From IMG/VR virus record IMGVR_UViG_3300020118_000062, positions 1-40,291 of that record: DNA of 40,291 nucleotides; one strand, written 5' to 3'. The position numbers and the translations under genes were made by a program. Under the pieces are notes generated by a model. That model saw nothing but the letters and a program-made list of their open reading frames with translations. It was not told where the DNA came from and made no database searches. This DNA is from a virus. This document shows positions 31,070 to 39,268 of the stretch, piece after piece (positions within the stretch are counted from its first letter, which is position 1; each line of letters begins with the position of its first letter).

Positions 31070-33268
31070 TCAGGACGGCTGCCCTTCGGCAGCCGGTTGG
31101 GGAACCTGGGAGGCATCGATCGGCGGCAAAGGCTGATCGGGCGGCATGACCTGGTCGTGCAGGCCGGCGTGCGCGTCGGTGAGCGCGGCAATCTGGCCCT
31201 GCGTATGCATCAGCGCCTGGTGGATCTGGCCGAGCACTTCATCGTGCTGCGAAACGATCTCGGTGATCTGCTGCATGGCAGGCTCAGAGCCGACCTTCGC
31301 GGCCGCGGCGTCCGCACTGATGCGCGCGGTCTTCGCCTCGTACCACTTGATGTCCAGCTCCTTCGACTTGTTCGCGGCGTCGGCAGCGTCCTGCGCGGCC
31401 TTCTGGGCGTCCTCGTCGTTGGCCTGGTTCAGCTCCTGGCTGAGCTGCTGGATCAACTGCGTCGCCTGTTGCAGCTGCTGCTGCATCGACAGCACCTTCT
31501 GCTTGACCTGCGGCGGGATCTCGGCGCCTTCTTCGTCATCGTCGTAGGCAGCCTGCACCGGCGGCGGCAGCAGCGCCAGGCAGATGCGCGCGACGCGGTC
31601 GGCGTCGGGCATGTCCGCCATCTTGACCATCAGCGGCGCGAGTGCCGCGGCCAGCTGCGGATTGCCCTGGCCGAGCTGCGTCAGGCGCTCGTTGAGCTCC
31701 TCGCGCTGAGTCGCGTGGCTCGGGCCGATCTTCACGCGGCAGTCGTACTCGCCGATGCTCGGATTGATCGCCGTGACCTTGCCGTTCGCGTCCTTCTTCG
31801 TCGGCGTGTCCATGTCGGGATCGACCTGGATGAACGAGACCTTGTTGTTCTCCAGGCCCAGCGTACGCACGCGCCGCGGCGTGTCGTTGAGCCGGCGCTC
31901 CATGTCGACCAGGATCCGGCCAAGCTGCTCCAGGCTGATGCGCCGGTTGTCGTGAAAGTTGAAGGTGGCGGTGTCGCCCTCGCTCTTGTCGGCCAGCTTC
32001 GCGCGTCCGCTCACGGCGTTGGACTGCTGGCCGAGGTTCGACTTGTACATGCCGACCGAGGCCTGCATCTCGTTCAGGCCGAGGTTGGCGCCATTGGCGA
32101 AGCCGATCGGGAATTGCGGGCCAGCCAGGCGCTGGGGCGCCCCCACTTCGTTGCCGTCGTCGTCGATGTCGTTGTACGGCAGGTACGACGGGTTGCCGCT
32201 GTTCAGCTTCTGCCAGTGGTCTTCGTAGCCCTCGATCGCGCGCCCAGGCGCGATGAACGGCGCCTTCGGCTGCGCCAGCATGGTCTCGGCCAGGCTGGTC
32301 ATCTGGTAGTTGTGGAAACGCTGGCCGTTCATCAGCCGGCGCGTGAGGCCGCAGATGTAGCGCTTGCCGCGCACCGTGATGACGTGGCCGTAGACCGGCA
32401 CCAGGCCGATCCACTGCGAGGGGAAGTCGGTCTCCTCGAGGAACTCGACGCCGCTCATTTTGTACCACTTGACCGAGCGCTCGGCGGCCATGAAGGTGCT
32501 GATCGGCGCGGGCTTCACGCCGGTCTTCTTCGCCGTGTCGTGGTACTCGTCCTCGGTCACGGTGTAGCTGTTGCCGCTGTCCGGGTCCTCGAGCTCGATG
32601 TGGTTGACCTGCTTCTCTATGACCTTGAAGTATTCGGCTACGCGGATGCCGTCTCGCTCGGTGCACCAGTCCTGCGCCGAGCCGAAGCTCATCGCCTTGG
32701 CCTTCGGGAACTGGCGCTCGAAGGCGCGCTTGCTCAGGATGGTCTCGGCGAAGCCGTACATCGCGTCGCGGCCGTCCAGCTCGACCGAGTCGCCATCGAT
32801 GCAGCACGACAGCGGGTCGTTGACCGAGAAGATGCGCGGCTCCTGCAGGTTCTTCTCGCCGTCCATCACGACGGGCACGACGCGCAGCCACCCGAGGCCG
32901 ATGCGCGCGCTGTATTCGAGCGCCGTGTCGTAGGCGGTGCCGGCGCGCGAGGCGTATTCGATGTGGCGCAAGCGGCCGTTCAGCTGCTGCGCGACCAGCA
33001 CATCGGCCTTCGAGTCGACCGGAACCACCTGGATGCTCGGGCTGTTCTGGCGGCCGTCGTTCACCACCTGCTGGATGAACTGGTTGGTGTTGTCCAGCGT
33101 CAGCGTGGGCCGGCCGGTGCGGTCGGCGAGCGTTTCCTTCTGCCACTGCTGCGGGTCGGCCGGGTTCGAGAACTCCAGGTCCTCTTCCATGCGGAAACGG
33201 TTCTCCCGCATGGCTTCGCGCGCATCGTCGTAGCGCTCGCGGGCCTGCTGGAAGTCGTCTTGGGGCAT
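31070..33268 (-). CDS. Portal protein, P22-like
   Basis: The product has 732 residues, close to P22 gp1. Characteristic blocks include RENRFRMEEDLEFSNPADPQ, RPTLTLDNTNQFIQQVVND, SARIGLGWLRVVPVV and the region around NPSYLPYNDIDDDGNE. From about 560 a long helical region rich in Gln (QQQLQQATQLIQQLSQELNQ) corresponds to the barrel of P22-type portals. The protein forms the ring through which DNA enters and leaves. Neighbouring terminase and scaffold genes agree. Confidence 0.88.
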   Translation of the reverse strand: MPQDDFQQARERYDDAREAMRENRFRMEEDLEFSNPADPQQWQKETLADRTGRPTLTLDNTNQFIQQVVNDGRQNSPSIQVVPVDSKADVLVAQQLNGRLRHIEYASRAGTAYDTALEYSARIGLGWLRVVPVVMDGEKNLQEPRIFSVNDPLSCCIDGDSVELDGRDAMYGFAETILSKRAFERQFPKAKAMSFGSAQDWCTERDGIRVAEYFKVIEKQVNHIELEDPDSGNSYTVTEDEYHDTAKKTGVKPAPISTFMAAERSVKWYKMSGVEFLEETDFPSQWIGLVPVYGHVITVRGKRYICGLTRRLMNGQRFHNYQMTSLAETMLAQPKAPFIAPGRAIEGYEDHWQKLNSGNPSYLPYNDIDDDGNEVGAPQRLAGPQFPIGFANGANLGLNEMQASVGMYKSNLGQQSNAVSGRAKLADKSEGDTATFNFHDNRRISLEQLGRILVDMERRLNDTPRRVRTLGLENNKVSFIQVDPDMDTPTKKDANGKVTAINPSIGEYDCRVKIGPSHATQREELNERLTQLGQGNPQLAAALAPLMVKMADMPDADRVARICLALLPPPVQAAYDDDEEGAEIPPQVKQKVLSMQQQLQQATQLIQQLSQELNQANDEDAQKAAQDAADAANKSKELDIKWYEAKTARISADAAAAKVGSEPAMQQITEIVSQHDEVLGQIHQALMHTQGQIAALTDAHAGLHDQVMPPDQPLPPIDASQVPQPAAEGQPS

Positions 33269-33271
33269 GGC

Positions 33272-33556
33272 TCAGGCTTTGGCAGCTTCGAGCGCTTCTG
33301 TCTTCGCGGCTTGGCCCTTCTGGTATGGCATCCACTGCGCGAAGTAGCCGTTGGCTGGGATCGGGTCCTCGTCCTGGAGGAGCGGGACCGAGCACGCGGC
33401 GAACGGGGTGCCGTTGCCGTCGAAGCCACCGACATTGATGCAGTGGTCGCCGTGCACGTAGGCGACGAGCGCGGCGTACGGCTGGTCGCGCAGCGGCTGG
33501 CCCGGCGCGCATGCCGGCTGGAACCAAACGACGCGGCCGATGGTGGGACTGATCAT
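33272..33556 (-). CDS. Conserved small protein between terminase and portal
   Basis: The product has 94 residues, ATG 33556. The sequence VGRVVWF-like start, the AALVAYVHGDHCINVGGFDG core and the ending YFAQWMPYQKGQAAKTEALE belong to a small family that recurs between terminase and portal genes in phages. It is likely a compact beta-barrel. A packaging role is possible from position, but no function is known to me. Confidence 0.7.
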   Translation of the reverse strand: MISPTIGRVVWFQPACAPGQPLRDQPYAALVAYVHGDHCINVGGFDGNGTPFAACSVPLLQDEDPIPANGYFAQWMPYQKGQAAKTEALEAAKA

Positions 33557-33579
33557 TGCGAGACCTTTCAGGTTGAAGC

Positions 33580-34842
33580 TCACCCGGCGAAGCTGGGCTT
33601 GCTGAGGGGAATCTTTGGGCGACGGGAGTCGGCCGCGCGGGCCGCGCGCCGCGCGCCTTCGCAGGCGTAGCGCAGCGCGTCGATGACGTTGTTCTTCCGG
33701 TCCTCGAGGATCGGCAGGACCTTGCCGGTCAGCGGGTCGGTCTTGTACTTGTAGCCAGTGAGCTCGTCGATCGTGTTGACGCACGCCGGGCTCACGACGA
33801 TGTCGAAGCCCTTCAGGAAGGTGACGCCCTCCTCGATGGAGCCGGGCCCCTTGATCGCCGGCGCCATCTTCGGGAAGCCGTTGCGCTTCATGTGCGAGAT
33901 CGTCTCGGGCCTGGCGCTGTCGGCCGTGATCGGCCACAGCCTGGAGTCGGGCACGGTGTCGAACAGCGCCGGCGTCTTGTCGATGTCGCAGCCGATCTCG
34001 TAGGCCTCGAAGTCGATGAACAGATGCTTGCCGCGGTCGTCCGCGATCGCCACGCCCTTCTCCCAGCGGCCGATGAAGCAGCGCACCAGCACAGTCGGGT
34101 CGACGCTGAAGCCCCAGTCGGCGCCGAAGCGCAGCGTCGCGTTGCTTGGGGTGTCGAACTCTTCGACCTGCCAGCGCCGGAACACCCGCGCCTCGCTGTG
34201 CTCCTCGTAGCCGCCCATCCACACGTGGGCGTATTTGTCCTTGTCGTACTGGCGGTCGAACTCGACCTTCGGCAGCAGCACCTGCGGGAACCATGGGTTG
34301 TCGCGGTAGTTCGCTTGCACGACCACCGCACCAGGAGGCTTCACCGGGCCGCGCAGCAGCTGCTCGACCGGGTCTGTCGCGTGCCGCGGGTTCCACGCGA
34401 ACCAGAGCTGGCTGTCGTCGGCGCGAATCGTCGGATCCAGCAGGTCTAGCGAGCGCTGGCTGAGCGTCTGCGCCTCCTCGACGTACGCGCGCTTGAAGCC
34501 CTCGAGCGACTTGATCGAGTCGGCCGTCTGGTTCTGCATCCCCTCGAAGATCGTGATCCCGCCGTTGGCCGACGTGATGATCTTGTCCTGCACCTGGAAG
34601 TAGGCGCCAGCGTTGAGCTGCGCGATCTTCGATTCGATCGTGCGCTTCACCGAGAACCGCAGGGACCGCTGCACCTCCCGGATGCAGACCGTGTCGATCT
34701 TCTCGGAGATGTTCTCCTCGACGAGCAGCTCGGCGAAGAAGTGAGACTTTCCGGAGCCGCGGCCGCCGTGCGCCCCCTTGTACCGCGCCGGCGCCAGCAG
34801 GGGCACAGCCCACCGCGGCGTCGGGATCTGCAGCAGGCTCAC
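33580..34842 (-). CDS. Terminase large subunit (ATPase and nuclease)
   Basis: The product has 420 residues, the usual size of the PBSX/Terminase_3 family. Walker A GGRGSGKS at 26-33 and Walker B AYVEE at 119-123, with E122/E123 as acidic residues, mark the ATPase. The nuclease domain follows with FGADWGFSVDP, IDFEAYE and the late acidic motif DRKNNVIDALRYA. It powers DNA packaging through the portal and cuts concatemers. Start ATG 34842 overlaps the small-subunit stop. Confidence 0.92.
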   Translation of the reverse strand: MSLLQIPTPRWAVPLLAPARYKGAHGGRGSGKSHFFAELLVEENISEKIDTVCIREVQRSLRFSVKRTIESKIAQLNAGAYFQVQDKIITSANGGITIFEGMQNQTADSIKSLEGFKRAYVEEAQTLSQRSLDLLDPTIRADDSQLWFAWNPRHATDPVEQLLRGPVKPPGAVVVQANYRDNPWFPQVLLPKVEFDRQYDKDKYAHVWMGGYEEHSEARVFRRWQVEEFDTPSNATLRFGADWGFSVDPTVLVRCFIGRWEKGVAIADDRGKHLFIDFEAYEIGCDIDKTPALFDTVPDSRLWPITADSARPETISHMKRNGFPKMAPAIKGPGSIEEGVTFLKGFDIVVSPACVNTIDELTGYKYKTDPLTGKVLPILEDRKNNVIDALRYACEGARRAARAADSRRPKIPLSKPSFAG

Positions 34843-35252
34843 TTCGTCGGCGCCGGGTCCACGATGGTCCGCTCGATCTTCTCGAAGCGGATCGGGCCGC
34901 CGCCAATCCCGCCGAGCTCGTGCTTCTCGGTGAACAGCTTGTAGTGCTGCCCGAGGAGATGGTTCGCGCGCACGGCAGCGGCCAGGTCGCCGGCCGCTTC
35001 AGCCTTGCAGGCCAGCCGATCGATGCGCTTGAGCACCATGTCAGCCGTGATCAGCGTGCGCTTTTGCTGCTGCTCGAGCGCGACCTTCAGCGCCTTCTTG
35101 ACGTCTGGCCTGGCCAGGACCACGCAGCCGATGTCGTGCGCTGAGCGCGCGCTGTAGCCCGCGCGCATCGCGGCCTTGGTCGCGTTCCTGTCCACGAGGT
35201 ACTCGTCGACGAACGCGGTCTCCTTGGCAGTGAGGCCCTTGGTCTTTGGCAT
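34839..35252 (-). CDS. Terminase small subunit
   Basis: The product has 137 residues from ATG 35252; an in-frame ATG at 35318 exists but the family start is MPKTKGLTAKETAFVDEYLV. The HTH region (VDRNATKAAMRAGYSARSAH, then GCVVLARPDVKKALKVALE) is of the Terminase_2 type and binds the packaging site. The C-terminal half is helical and is followed by a tail ending RTIVDPAPTK. Coupled by ATGA overlap to the large subunit. Confidence 0.88.
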   Translation of the reverse strand: MPKTKGLTAKETAFVDEYLVDRNATKAAMRAGYSARSAHDIGCVVLARPDVKKALKVALEQQQKRTLITADMVLKRIDRLACKAEAAGDLAAAVRANHLLGQHYKLFTEKHELGGIGGGPIRFEKIERTIVDPAPTK

Positions 35253-35453
35253 GGTGGTGGGGTGCCGCTTGGGCACTGCATGCAGGAGAACCGCTGCAAG
35301 TCGGTTGAGAGGGCGCATCGGATTTACGCCGTCGCGGCGCTGCGCCTAACCGTTCTCACCTCCCCTGATCACCGGCGGTGCAGTCGGCTGCATACCCGGC
35401 GCGGCATCGGCCGTCGCGCCGGCCCGGTCAGGTTCCGGGGCTCCTGCTCGAGA
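35253..35453 (-). other. Non-coding leader between the first late gene and terminase
   Basis: About 200 bp without a gene I can support. It is GC-rich and contains short inverted segments, but no promoter or terminator that I can defend. A pac or cos-like recognition site is often near the small-terminase gene, so this stretch and the gene itself are candidates (inference). Confidence 0.3.
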
Positions 35454-35714
35454 TCAGGCGGCCGGTGCGTCCGGGTTCAGATCGTCGAGGCCTTGGACGC
35501 TGCCCTTCAGGTCGGCCAGTGCGGCGTCGACCTCGGGGGTGGTGGCGCCGCCAGCGTTGATCGCGTCTTCCAGGGACTGCACCTTGGCGACGATTTCGGC
35601 CTTCGCCTTGTCGGCCTGGGCCTTCAGGTCCTTCAGGGCCTGAGCGAGTTGGGTCTGATCCATGATGATCCTTTGGAGTAAGTCGAGGACAGGGCGAAGC
35701 AGCCAGTTGCGCAT
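35454..35714 (-). CDS. First late gene: small coiled-coil protein with two possible starts
   Basis: The product has 86 residues from ATG 35714, preceded by AAGGAG. A second ATG at 35663, in frame and preceded by AAAGGA, would give 69 residues (MDQTQLAQALKDLKAQADKA and so on). The body is a heptad-like helix with a short Gly/Ala/Asp tail. The 17 extra residues of the long form are basic and hydrophobic. It is the first gene behind the late promoter and terminator. Its role is unknown; a head-associated or small regulatory protein is possible. Confidence 0.6.
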   Translation of the reverse strand: MRNWLLRPVLDLLQRIIMDQTQLAQALKDLKAQADKAKAEIVAKVQSLEDAINAGGATTPEVDAALADLKGSVQGLDDLNPDAPAA

Positions 35715-35752
35715 GGCGGGGCTCCTTCGAGGTGGAACCGACCCCGGAAACG

Positions 35753-35776
35753 AAAAACCCGCCTCAAGGGCGGGTT
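35753..35776 (-). terminator. Terminator right after the late promoter
   Basis: On the minus strand AACCCGCC pairs with GGCGGGTT around a 5-nt loop, followed by TTTTTCG. It lies about 50 bp downstream of the predicted late transcription start and upstream of the first late gene, as tR' does in lambdoid phages. Confidence 0.8.
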
Positions 35777-35831
35777 TCGGGAACAGCGGCGCCAGAACTT
35801 GAGCCGTTGGTCCGTGGGGTTCGGATGCGCG

Positions 35832-35862
35832 ATTATCTCGCAGACATCCGGTTGCGAGTCAA
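35832..35862 (-). promoter_or_regulatory. Late promoter candidate (TTGACT, 19 bp, GATAAT)
   Basis: On the minus strand TTGACT (35862-35857) overlaps the NinX stop codon and GATAAT (35837-35832) follows after 19 bp. The spacer is longer than ideal. Together with the terminator at 35753-35776 and the Q-like gene just upstream it reproduces the lambdoid pR'-tR' arrangement. Confidence 0.55.
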
Positions 35863-36188
35863 GCGGCTTGGTTTCCCCGGCTCGCGACAAACGCACGCAT
35901 CGCCGCAACAAGAGGCGTATCTGCTTCGATCCGAACGCCCGGAGACTTGAATGCCCACCAGCGCGTGCCGACGTTCGGCCGCAGATGAATCGGACCAATC
36001 TCGATCCTCTCGCGCTCGATGATCGGTCCGCCCTGTTCCCATCGCTCGCTGGGTTTCCACTCTTCCCGGCCTGGCCGCGCCCAACATGTTCCGTCGTCGG
36101 GGTCGCGCCAGTAATCCGGCAAAGCGTCACCCAATAGGTCGGCCACGGCCGCGTCCAGATCGGCGCCTTCGAGTTTCGGTGTGTCCAT
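35859..36188 (-). CDS. ninX: NinX-like protein (DUF2591)
   Basis: The product has 109 residues. The family features are present: an N-terminal helix (LEGADLDAAVADLLG), a middle segment WKPSERWEQGGPIIERERI that matches the typical WxQGGPIIERE signature, and the ending DTPLVAAMRAFVASRGNQAA. NinX proteins are common in the nin region of lambdoid phages and have no known function. The stop codon lies within the late promoter's -35 box. Confidence 0.82.
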   Translation of the reverse strand: MDTPKLEGADLDAAVADLLGDALPDYWRDPDDGTCWARPGREEWKPSERWEQGGPIIERERIEIGPIHLRPNVGTRWWAFKSPGVRIEADTPLVAAMRAFVASRGNQAA

Positions 36189-36196
36189 GCCGAATC

Positions 36197-36742
36197 CTAC
36201 AGTTCAAGGCGCGGCGCCAGCGCAGCCATCGCAGCCGGCCCGGCGAGACTCATTTCACGCTCGAGCTCGATCAGCGCCCAGCGCGCCAGGTCGACGCGAT
36301 CGGCGGTGAACAGGTCCTCGTAGTTGCGGCGCGCGGTGCCGTCGCACACGCGGCAGACCTTCTTCCCGAGCGTCGGCGTGCCATTGATCAACGCGAAGCC
36401 ATGGCCGCCGCACGCCTTGCACGCCGGGTCGCGGAACCAGTCGATCGCGTGCCGCGCGATGATCGACGCCGCCGGGTGGCCGATCTCGCGGCCCATGCGG
36501 TAGGCCTTGCCGATCATCATCGCCGTGAGGATCTCGACCAGCGCATCGGCCGCATGGCTGTCGCCGGTGCACAGCCGCAGCAGCGCGACGGCGAGCGGCG
36601 AGCCCGGCCGCGGAAAGTCGGTCTCGGCGAAGCGCACGCGTTTGGCGATGAACGCGCCGGCGCCCAGCGTGTCGGTGTCGGCGCCGCCGCTCTTCAGGTT
36701 CGAGCTGGTCGCGGCGCTGGCGTAGCGGTCGATGAAGGCCAT
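36197..36742 (-). CDS. Late antitermination protein, Q-like, zinc-finger type
   Basis: The product has 181 residues from ATG 36742 (a GTG three bases upstream is also possible). The C-terminal half holds two CxxC pairs with Gly, CKACGGHGF and CRVCDGTA, in the DnaJ-like zinc finger arrangement of phage antitermination proteins. An HTH-like helical part precedes it (AADALVEILTAMMIGKAYRM). In lambdoid phages Q lets RNA polymerase read through the terminator after the late promoter. Both elements follow within 1 kb, in the expected order. Confidence 0.72.
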   Translation of the reverse strand: MAFIDRYASAATSSNLKSGGADTDTLGAGAFIAKRVRFAETDFPRPGSPLAVALLRLCTGDSHAADALVEILTAMMIGKAYRMGREIGHPAASIIARHAIDWFRDPACKACGGHGFALINGTPTLGKKVCRVCDGTARRNYEDLFTADRVDLARWALIELEREMSLAGPAAMAALAPRLEL

Positions 36743-36981
36743 CACCCCCCCGCCTTGAGCATGTCGAGCAGGTGCGCAGCGCCGAGGTGCAGATCCTCGA
36801 AGACGTGCGTCGCGTCGGCGCTGGATCCCAGACCTAGCACCTGCACCCCGTCCGGTGTGCGCAGCACGACTGCGCAGCGCCCAACCTCGAGCTCGCCCGA
36901 CGCGATGCGGTGCGCCAGCCGGCGCAGCTTGGCCGGGATGTCGGCCAGGTCGTGGTCCTCGATGACGTGAAGCGCGCCCAT
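36742..36981 (-). CDS. Small conserved phage protein
   Basis: The product has 79 residues. Its ATG overlaps the stop of the DUF1996 gene and its stop overlaps the start of the Q-like gene. It reads as two helices with a strand hairpin (ELEVGRCAVVLRTPDGVQVLG), and the ending DLHLGAAHLLDMLKAGG is helical. I know similar small proteins from the nin regions of phages, where their role is unknown. Confidence 0.62.
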   Translation of the reverse strand: MGALHVIEDHDLADIPAKLRRLAHRIASGELEVGRCAVVLRTPDGVQVLGLGSSADATHVFEDLHLGAAHLLDMLKAGG

Positions 36982-38390
36982 CAGTACAGCATGTTGATGT
37001 TGTCGCCCAGCAGGTAGTTGTGGCAGTCCCGCTGCTCGTTCAGGCAATGCGCGGTGAAGTTGTCGCGCGTCGCTGTGTCCCAACCGAAGAAGTAGTCCGC
37101 GTGCGCGCTGCTGCCGGGCGGCGCCGGAAAGCGGTCAGAGGACAGGTACCAGCGCCCGACTGCCTGCGCGTTCGGGATCGCGTAGTGGATGTTGTAGCTG
37201 ATGGTCGGCAGCACGGCCGGGTGATCTACAGGGCACGACCATGGGTAGGTGTCGACGCCGCCGACCGTCACTTTGGTCTGGTGCGCGCCCACGACGTGCG
37301 CCTTGTGGTCCGGCGAGTCCAGGTTCACGCCGTCCCAGCAGATCGGGAAGTCGATCTCGGCAATGAACTCACTGCGGCCGGTGCCCACGCAGGTGCCATC
37401 GGCGAACGCCGCGCTGATCGTGTTCTTCCACCCCGGGTTCTCGCCGTTCGGGCCGATGCAGATGAACCGGCCCCGGCCCTTGGCCGGGTCGGTGTTCGTC
37501 GAGTCGCCCGTGATCAGGTGCAGGCCCGACGGCACCGGCACGATCTGGTTGAACGTCGGGAAGAGGTACGAGCCCTTGTAGTAGACGTTGTTCCCGGTCG
37601 GCTTCTGGGGCGCGCCGTCGAGCGTGTCGATCATCGCCGGCATCCAGTAGGCGGCGCGGTTCAGCAGGCCGCCAGCGCACGTCGATGTCGTCGCATTGAG
37701 GATGCCGCTCGAGGTGGTGAACGCATCCGCGATGACGCCGAAGTAGGCGTGCAGGTGCGACACGCCGGGCTGGCCCGGGAATACGAGCGCGTCATCCTTG
37801 TTCATGCCCGCGTAGAAGCACGACTCGCGGAATGCGCCGATGGTGGCGAGGTTCTGAGCCGCGAGGAAATTGCCGGTCGGCGGCTGCGGCACGAGCTTCG
37901 AGCGGTTGGCGCTGTACTGCTGCGTCGGGTTCACAACCGGGACCTTGCTCATGTCGACGATCGGCAGGCCGGTCACCGCATCGAAGCCGCCTGGATTCGG
38001 CGTCGGGGCCATGGCGGGGCAATCGGGCGGCGAGATCGGCGCGGCCGGCGTCCATACGTTCGCGACCCAGCACGTCGGCGCCGGCGCGGCGGCGTAATCG
38101 CGCTGCTGCGTCCAGTCCCCGACCGTGCCGGCCGGGCACGTGTTCGTGCGCGACTCAGCCGGCGGCTGCGCTGGGCACGGCGTTGGCGCGGGCGATGGCG
38201 CCGGCACGTCGTAGCAGTGCGATGGCTTCGGATACTTCGCGCTCGTCGCGGCGCACGCGACGAAGGTGTTGTAGGTCGCGAGCAGCTTGCCGCTCACGCC
38301 GGTGCCGGCGCCGCTGCGCAACTGCACGGGGACGGCCTGGGCGGCGGTGGCGGCGAAGAGCGCGGCGACGAGGGACAGTTTCAGGGCCAT
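36981..38390 (-). CDS. Secreted DUF1996-domain protein (phage moron)
   Basis: The product has 469 residues from ATG 38390 with GGAGAG upstream. A signal peptide (MALKLSLVAALFAATAAQA) is followed by a Cys/Pro-rich spacer (about 20-185). The DUF1996 domain follows: VSHLHAYFGVIADAFTT, an AYWMPAMIDTLDG block, YYKGSYLFPTFNQIVPVP with GLHLITGDS, an IDFPICWDGVNLDSPDHKAH stretch and a late CPVDHPAVLPTISYNIHY block. DUF1996 is known mainly from secreted proteins of fungi and some bacteria, and its activity is unknown to me. The gene stands among small nin-type genes and is much larger than they are. A lysogenic or lytic cargo role is inference. Confidence 0.78.
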   Translation of the reverse strand: MALKLSLVAALFAATAAQAVPVQLRSGAGTGVSGKLLATYNTFVACAATSAKYPKPSHCYDVPAPSPAPTPCPAQPPAESRTNTCPAGTVGDWTQQRDYAAAPAPTCWVANVWTPAAPISPPDCPAMAPTPNPGGFDAVTGLPIVDMSKVPVVNPTQQYSANRSKLVPQPPTGNFLAAQNLATIGAFRESCFYAGMNKDDALVFPGQPGVSHLHAYFGVIADAFTTSSGILNATTSTCAGGLLNRAAYWMPAMIDTLDGAPQKPTGNNVYYKGSYLFPTFNQIVPVPSGLHLITGDSTNTDPAKGRGRFICIGPNGENPGWKNTISAAFADGTCVGTGRSEFIAEIDFPICWDGVNLDSPDHKAHVVGAHQTKVTVGGVDTYPWSCPVDHPAVLPTISYNIHYAIPNAQAVGRWYLSSDRFPAPPGSSAHADYFFGWDTATRDNFTAHCLNEQRDCHNYLLGDNINMLY

Positions 38391-38518
38391 AACTCTCTCC
38401 AGTTCGAGTATTTCCTGCTCATGCGCAGGTGGTGCTTGAAGATGAACCACGCTAGCGCGCGGCTGCTTTGTGGCCGATAGACGAGGTACATGCCGAGGGC
38501 GTAGAGAAGGTGCTTCAC
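38381..38518 (-). CDS. Small basic hydrophobic protein, 45 aa
   Basis: GTG start at 38518 overlapping the preceding stop (GTGA). The product, VKHLLYALGMYLVYRPQSSR and so on, has one amphipathic hydrophobic segment and a basic, aromatic remainder (FIFKHHLRMSRKY). A peripheral membrane association is possible. No family recognised. Confidence 0.5.
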   Translation of the reverse strand: MKHLLYALGMYLVYRPQSSRALAWFIFKHHLRMSRKYSNWRELWP

Positions 38519-38664
38519 GGAAGCACCCTGCAGATGCGCCAGACGATGCCGCCCAGCGTGAGCAGCTGGCCAGCGCGAATGAGCAGCGGCGATGCGCGCT
38601 TGCCTTCGAGCGTCACGGTCATGCTGGCCCATCGGCCACGCCCGCGTGGTTTGAGGATCAGCAT
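38515..38664 (-). CDS. Small protein, 49 aa
   Basis: ATG 38664 overlaps the upstream stop by one base (TGATG), and the stop overlaps the next GTG. The product is strand-rich with basic residues (MLILKPRGRGRWASMTVTLE, then LLTLGGIVWRICRVLP). It could be a small beta-barrel. Coupling on both sides is the main support. Confidence 0.55.
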   Translation of the reverse strand: MLILKPRGRGRWASMTVTLEGKRASPLLIRAGQLLTLGGIVWRICRVLP

Positions 38665-38876
38665 CACGCCGCCCTCGCCTTGCGCGCGTCGTGCAGCGAC
38701 TGCATCGCGGTCATCAGCTCGGCGGTCGCCAGGGCACCGCGCCGACTCTCGAAGTCCGCCAGCCACGCGCGGCGCTCGTTCAGCGTGAGCAGCGCCAGCA
38801 CGTGACGCGCGAGGCACTCGAAGCGCCATTCCTGCGAGTCGGCTTCGACCTGGCGGCCGTCCACGAGCGTCTTCAC
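38664..38876 (-). CDS. Small nin-region protein (DUF7696-like)
   Basis: The product has 70 residues from a GTG start at 38876 that overlaps the preceding stop (GTGA). The pattern VEADSQEWRFECLARHVLAL followed by a charged helix and the ending MTAMQSLHDARKARA resembles a small phage family I know as DUF7696, usually found in the nin region. Function unknown. Confidence 0.68.
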   Translation of the reverse strand: MKTLVDGRQVEADSQEWRFECLARHVLALLTLNERRAWLADFESRRGALATAELMTAMQSLHDARKARAA

Positions 38877-39268
38877 ACCAGCACTCCGAGCGCGTTGTCG
38901 CCGACCATCCATCCGGGAGGCGTCGGGATCACGCTCTCGGTCGGCCGCCACAGGTGCAGGCAGAACGAGTGGTTGTTGACGTAGTTCGCGCGCGTCGGAT
39001 GGAGCTGCATCACGCAGTCGTCTTCGCCCCAGAAGATGAGCTTCACGAAGTGCATTTCCGCCCACGTTGGGCAGCGATCTGGAAGCGACACGCTGACGTG
39101 CTCCCAGCCTTCGCCGTCGCTCGCGATCACCTTCAACGGCATCGCGCGGGCTTGTGGCGTGGCGCCGGCGCGGTTCGGGATGAAGAACGCGCCGCAGTTG
39201 CCGACAGACTCATCGCTGGCCATGAAGCCCTTGCGAACGCGGTAGCGATTCGGGACGGTGAAGCTCAT
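38873..39268 (-). CDS. Conserved phage protein (DUF7694-like)
   Basis: The product has 131 residues from ATG 39268, overlapping the RusA stop. The motif set ASDGEGWEHVSVSLPDRCPT, FVKLIFWGEDDCVMQLHPTR, YVNNHSFCLHLWRPT and PTPPGWMVG is a well conserved signature of a small phage family that I know as DUF7694. It is compact, Trp/His-rich and found near RusA and other nin-type genes. Function unknown. Confidence 0.72.
   Translation of the reverse strand: MSFTVPNRYRVRKGFMASDESVGNCGAFFIPNRAGATPQARAMPLKVIASDGEGWEHVSVSLPDRCPTWAEMHFVKLIFWGEDDCVMQLHPTRANYVNNHSFCLHLWRPTESVIPTPPGWMVGDNALGVLV

Noticed and set aside
30407-33670. Very long plus-strand ORF of 1087 residues
   Set aside because: It is antisense to the portal and scaffold genes and arises from the high GC content. 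It is Arg/Val/Leu-rich without any domain.
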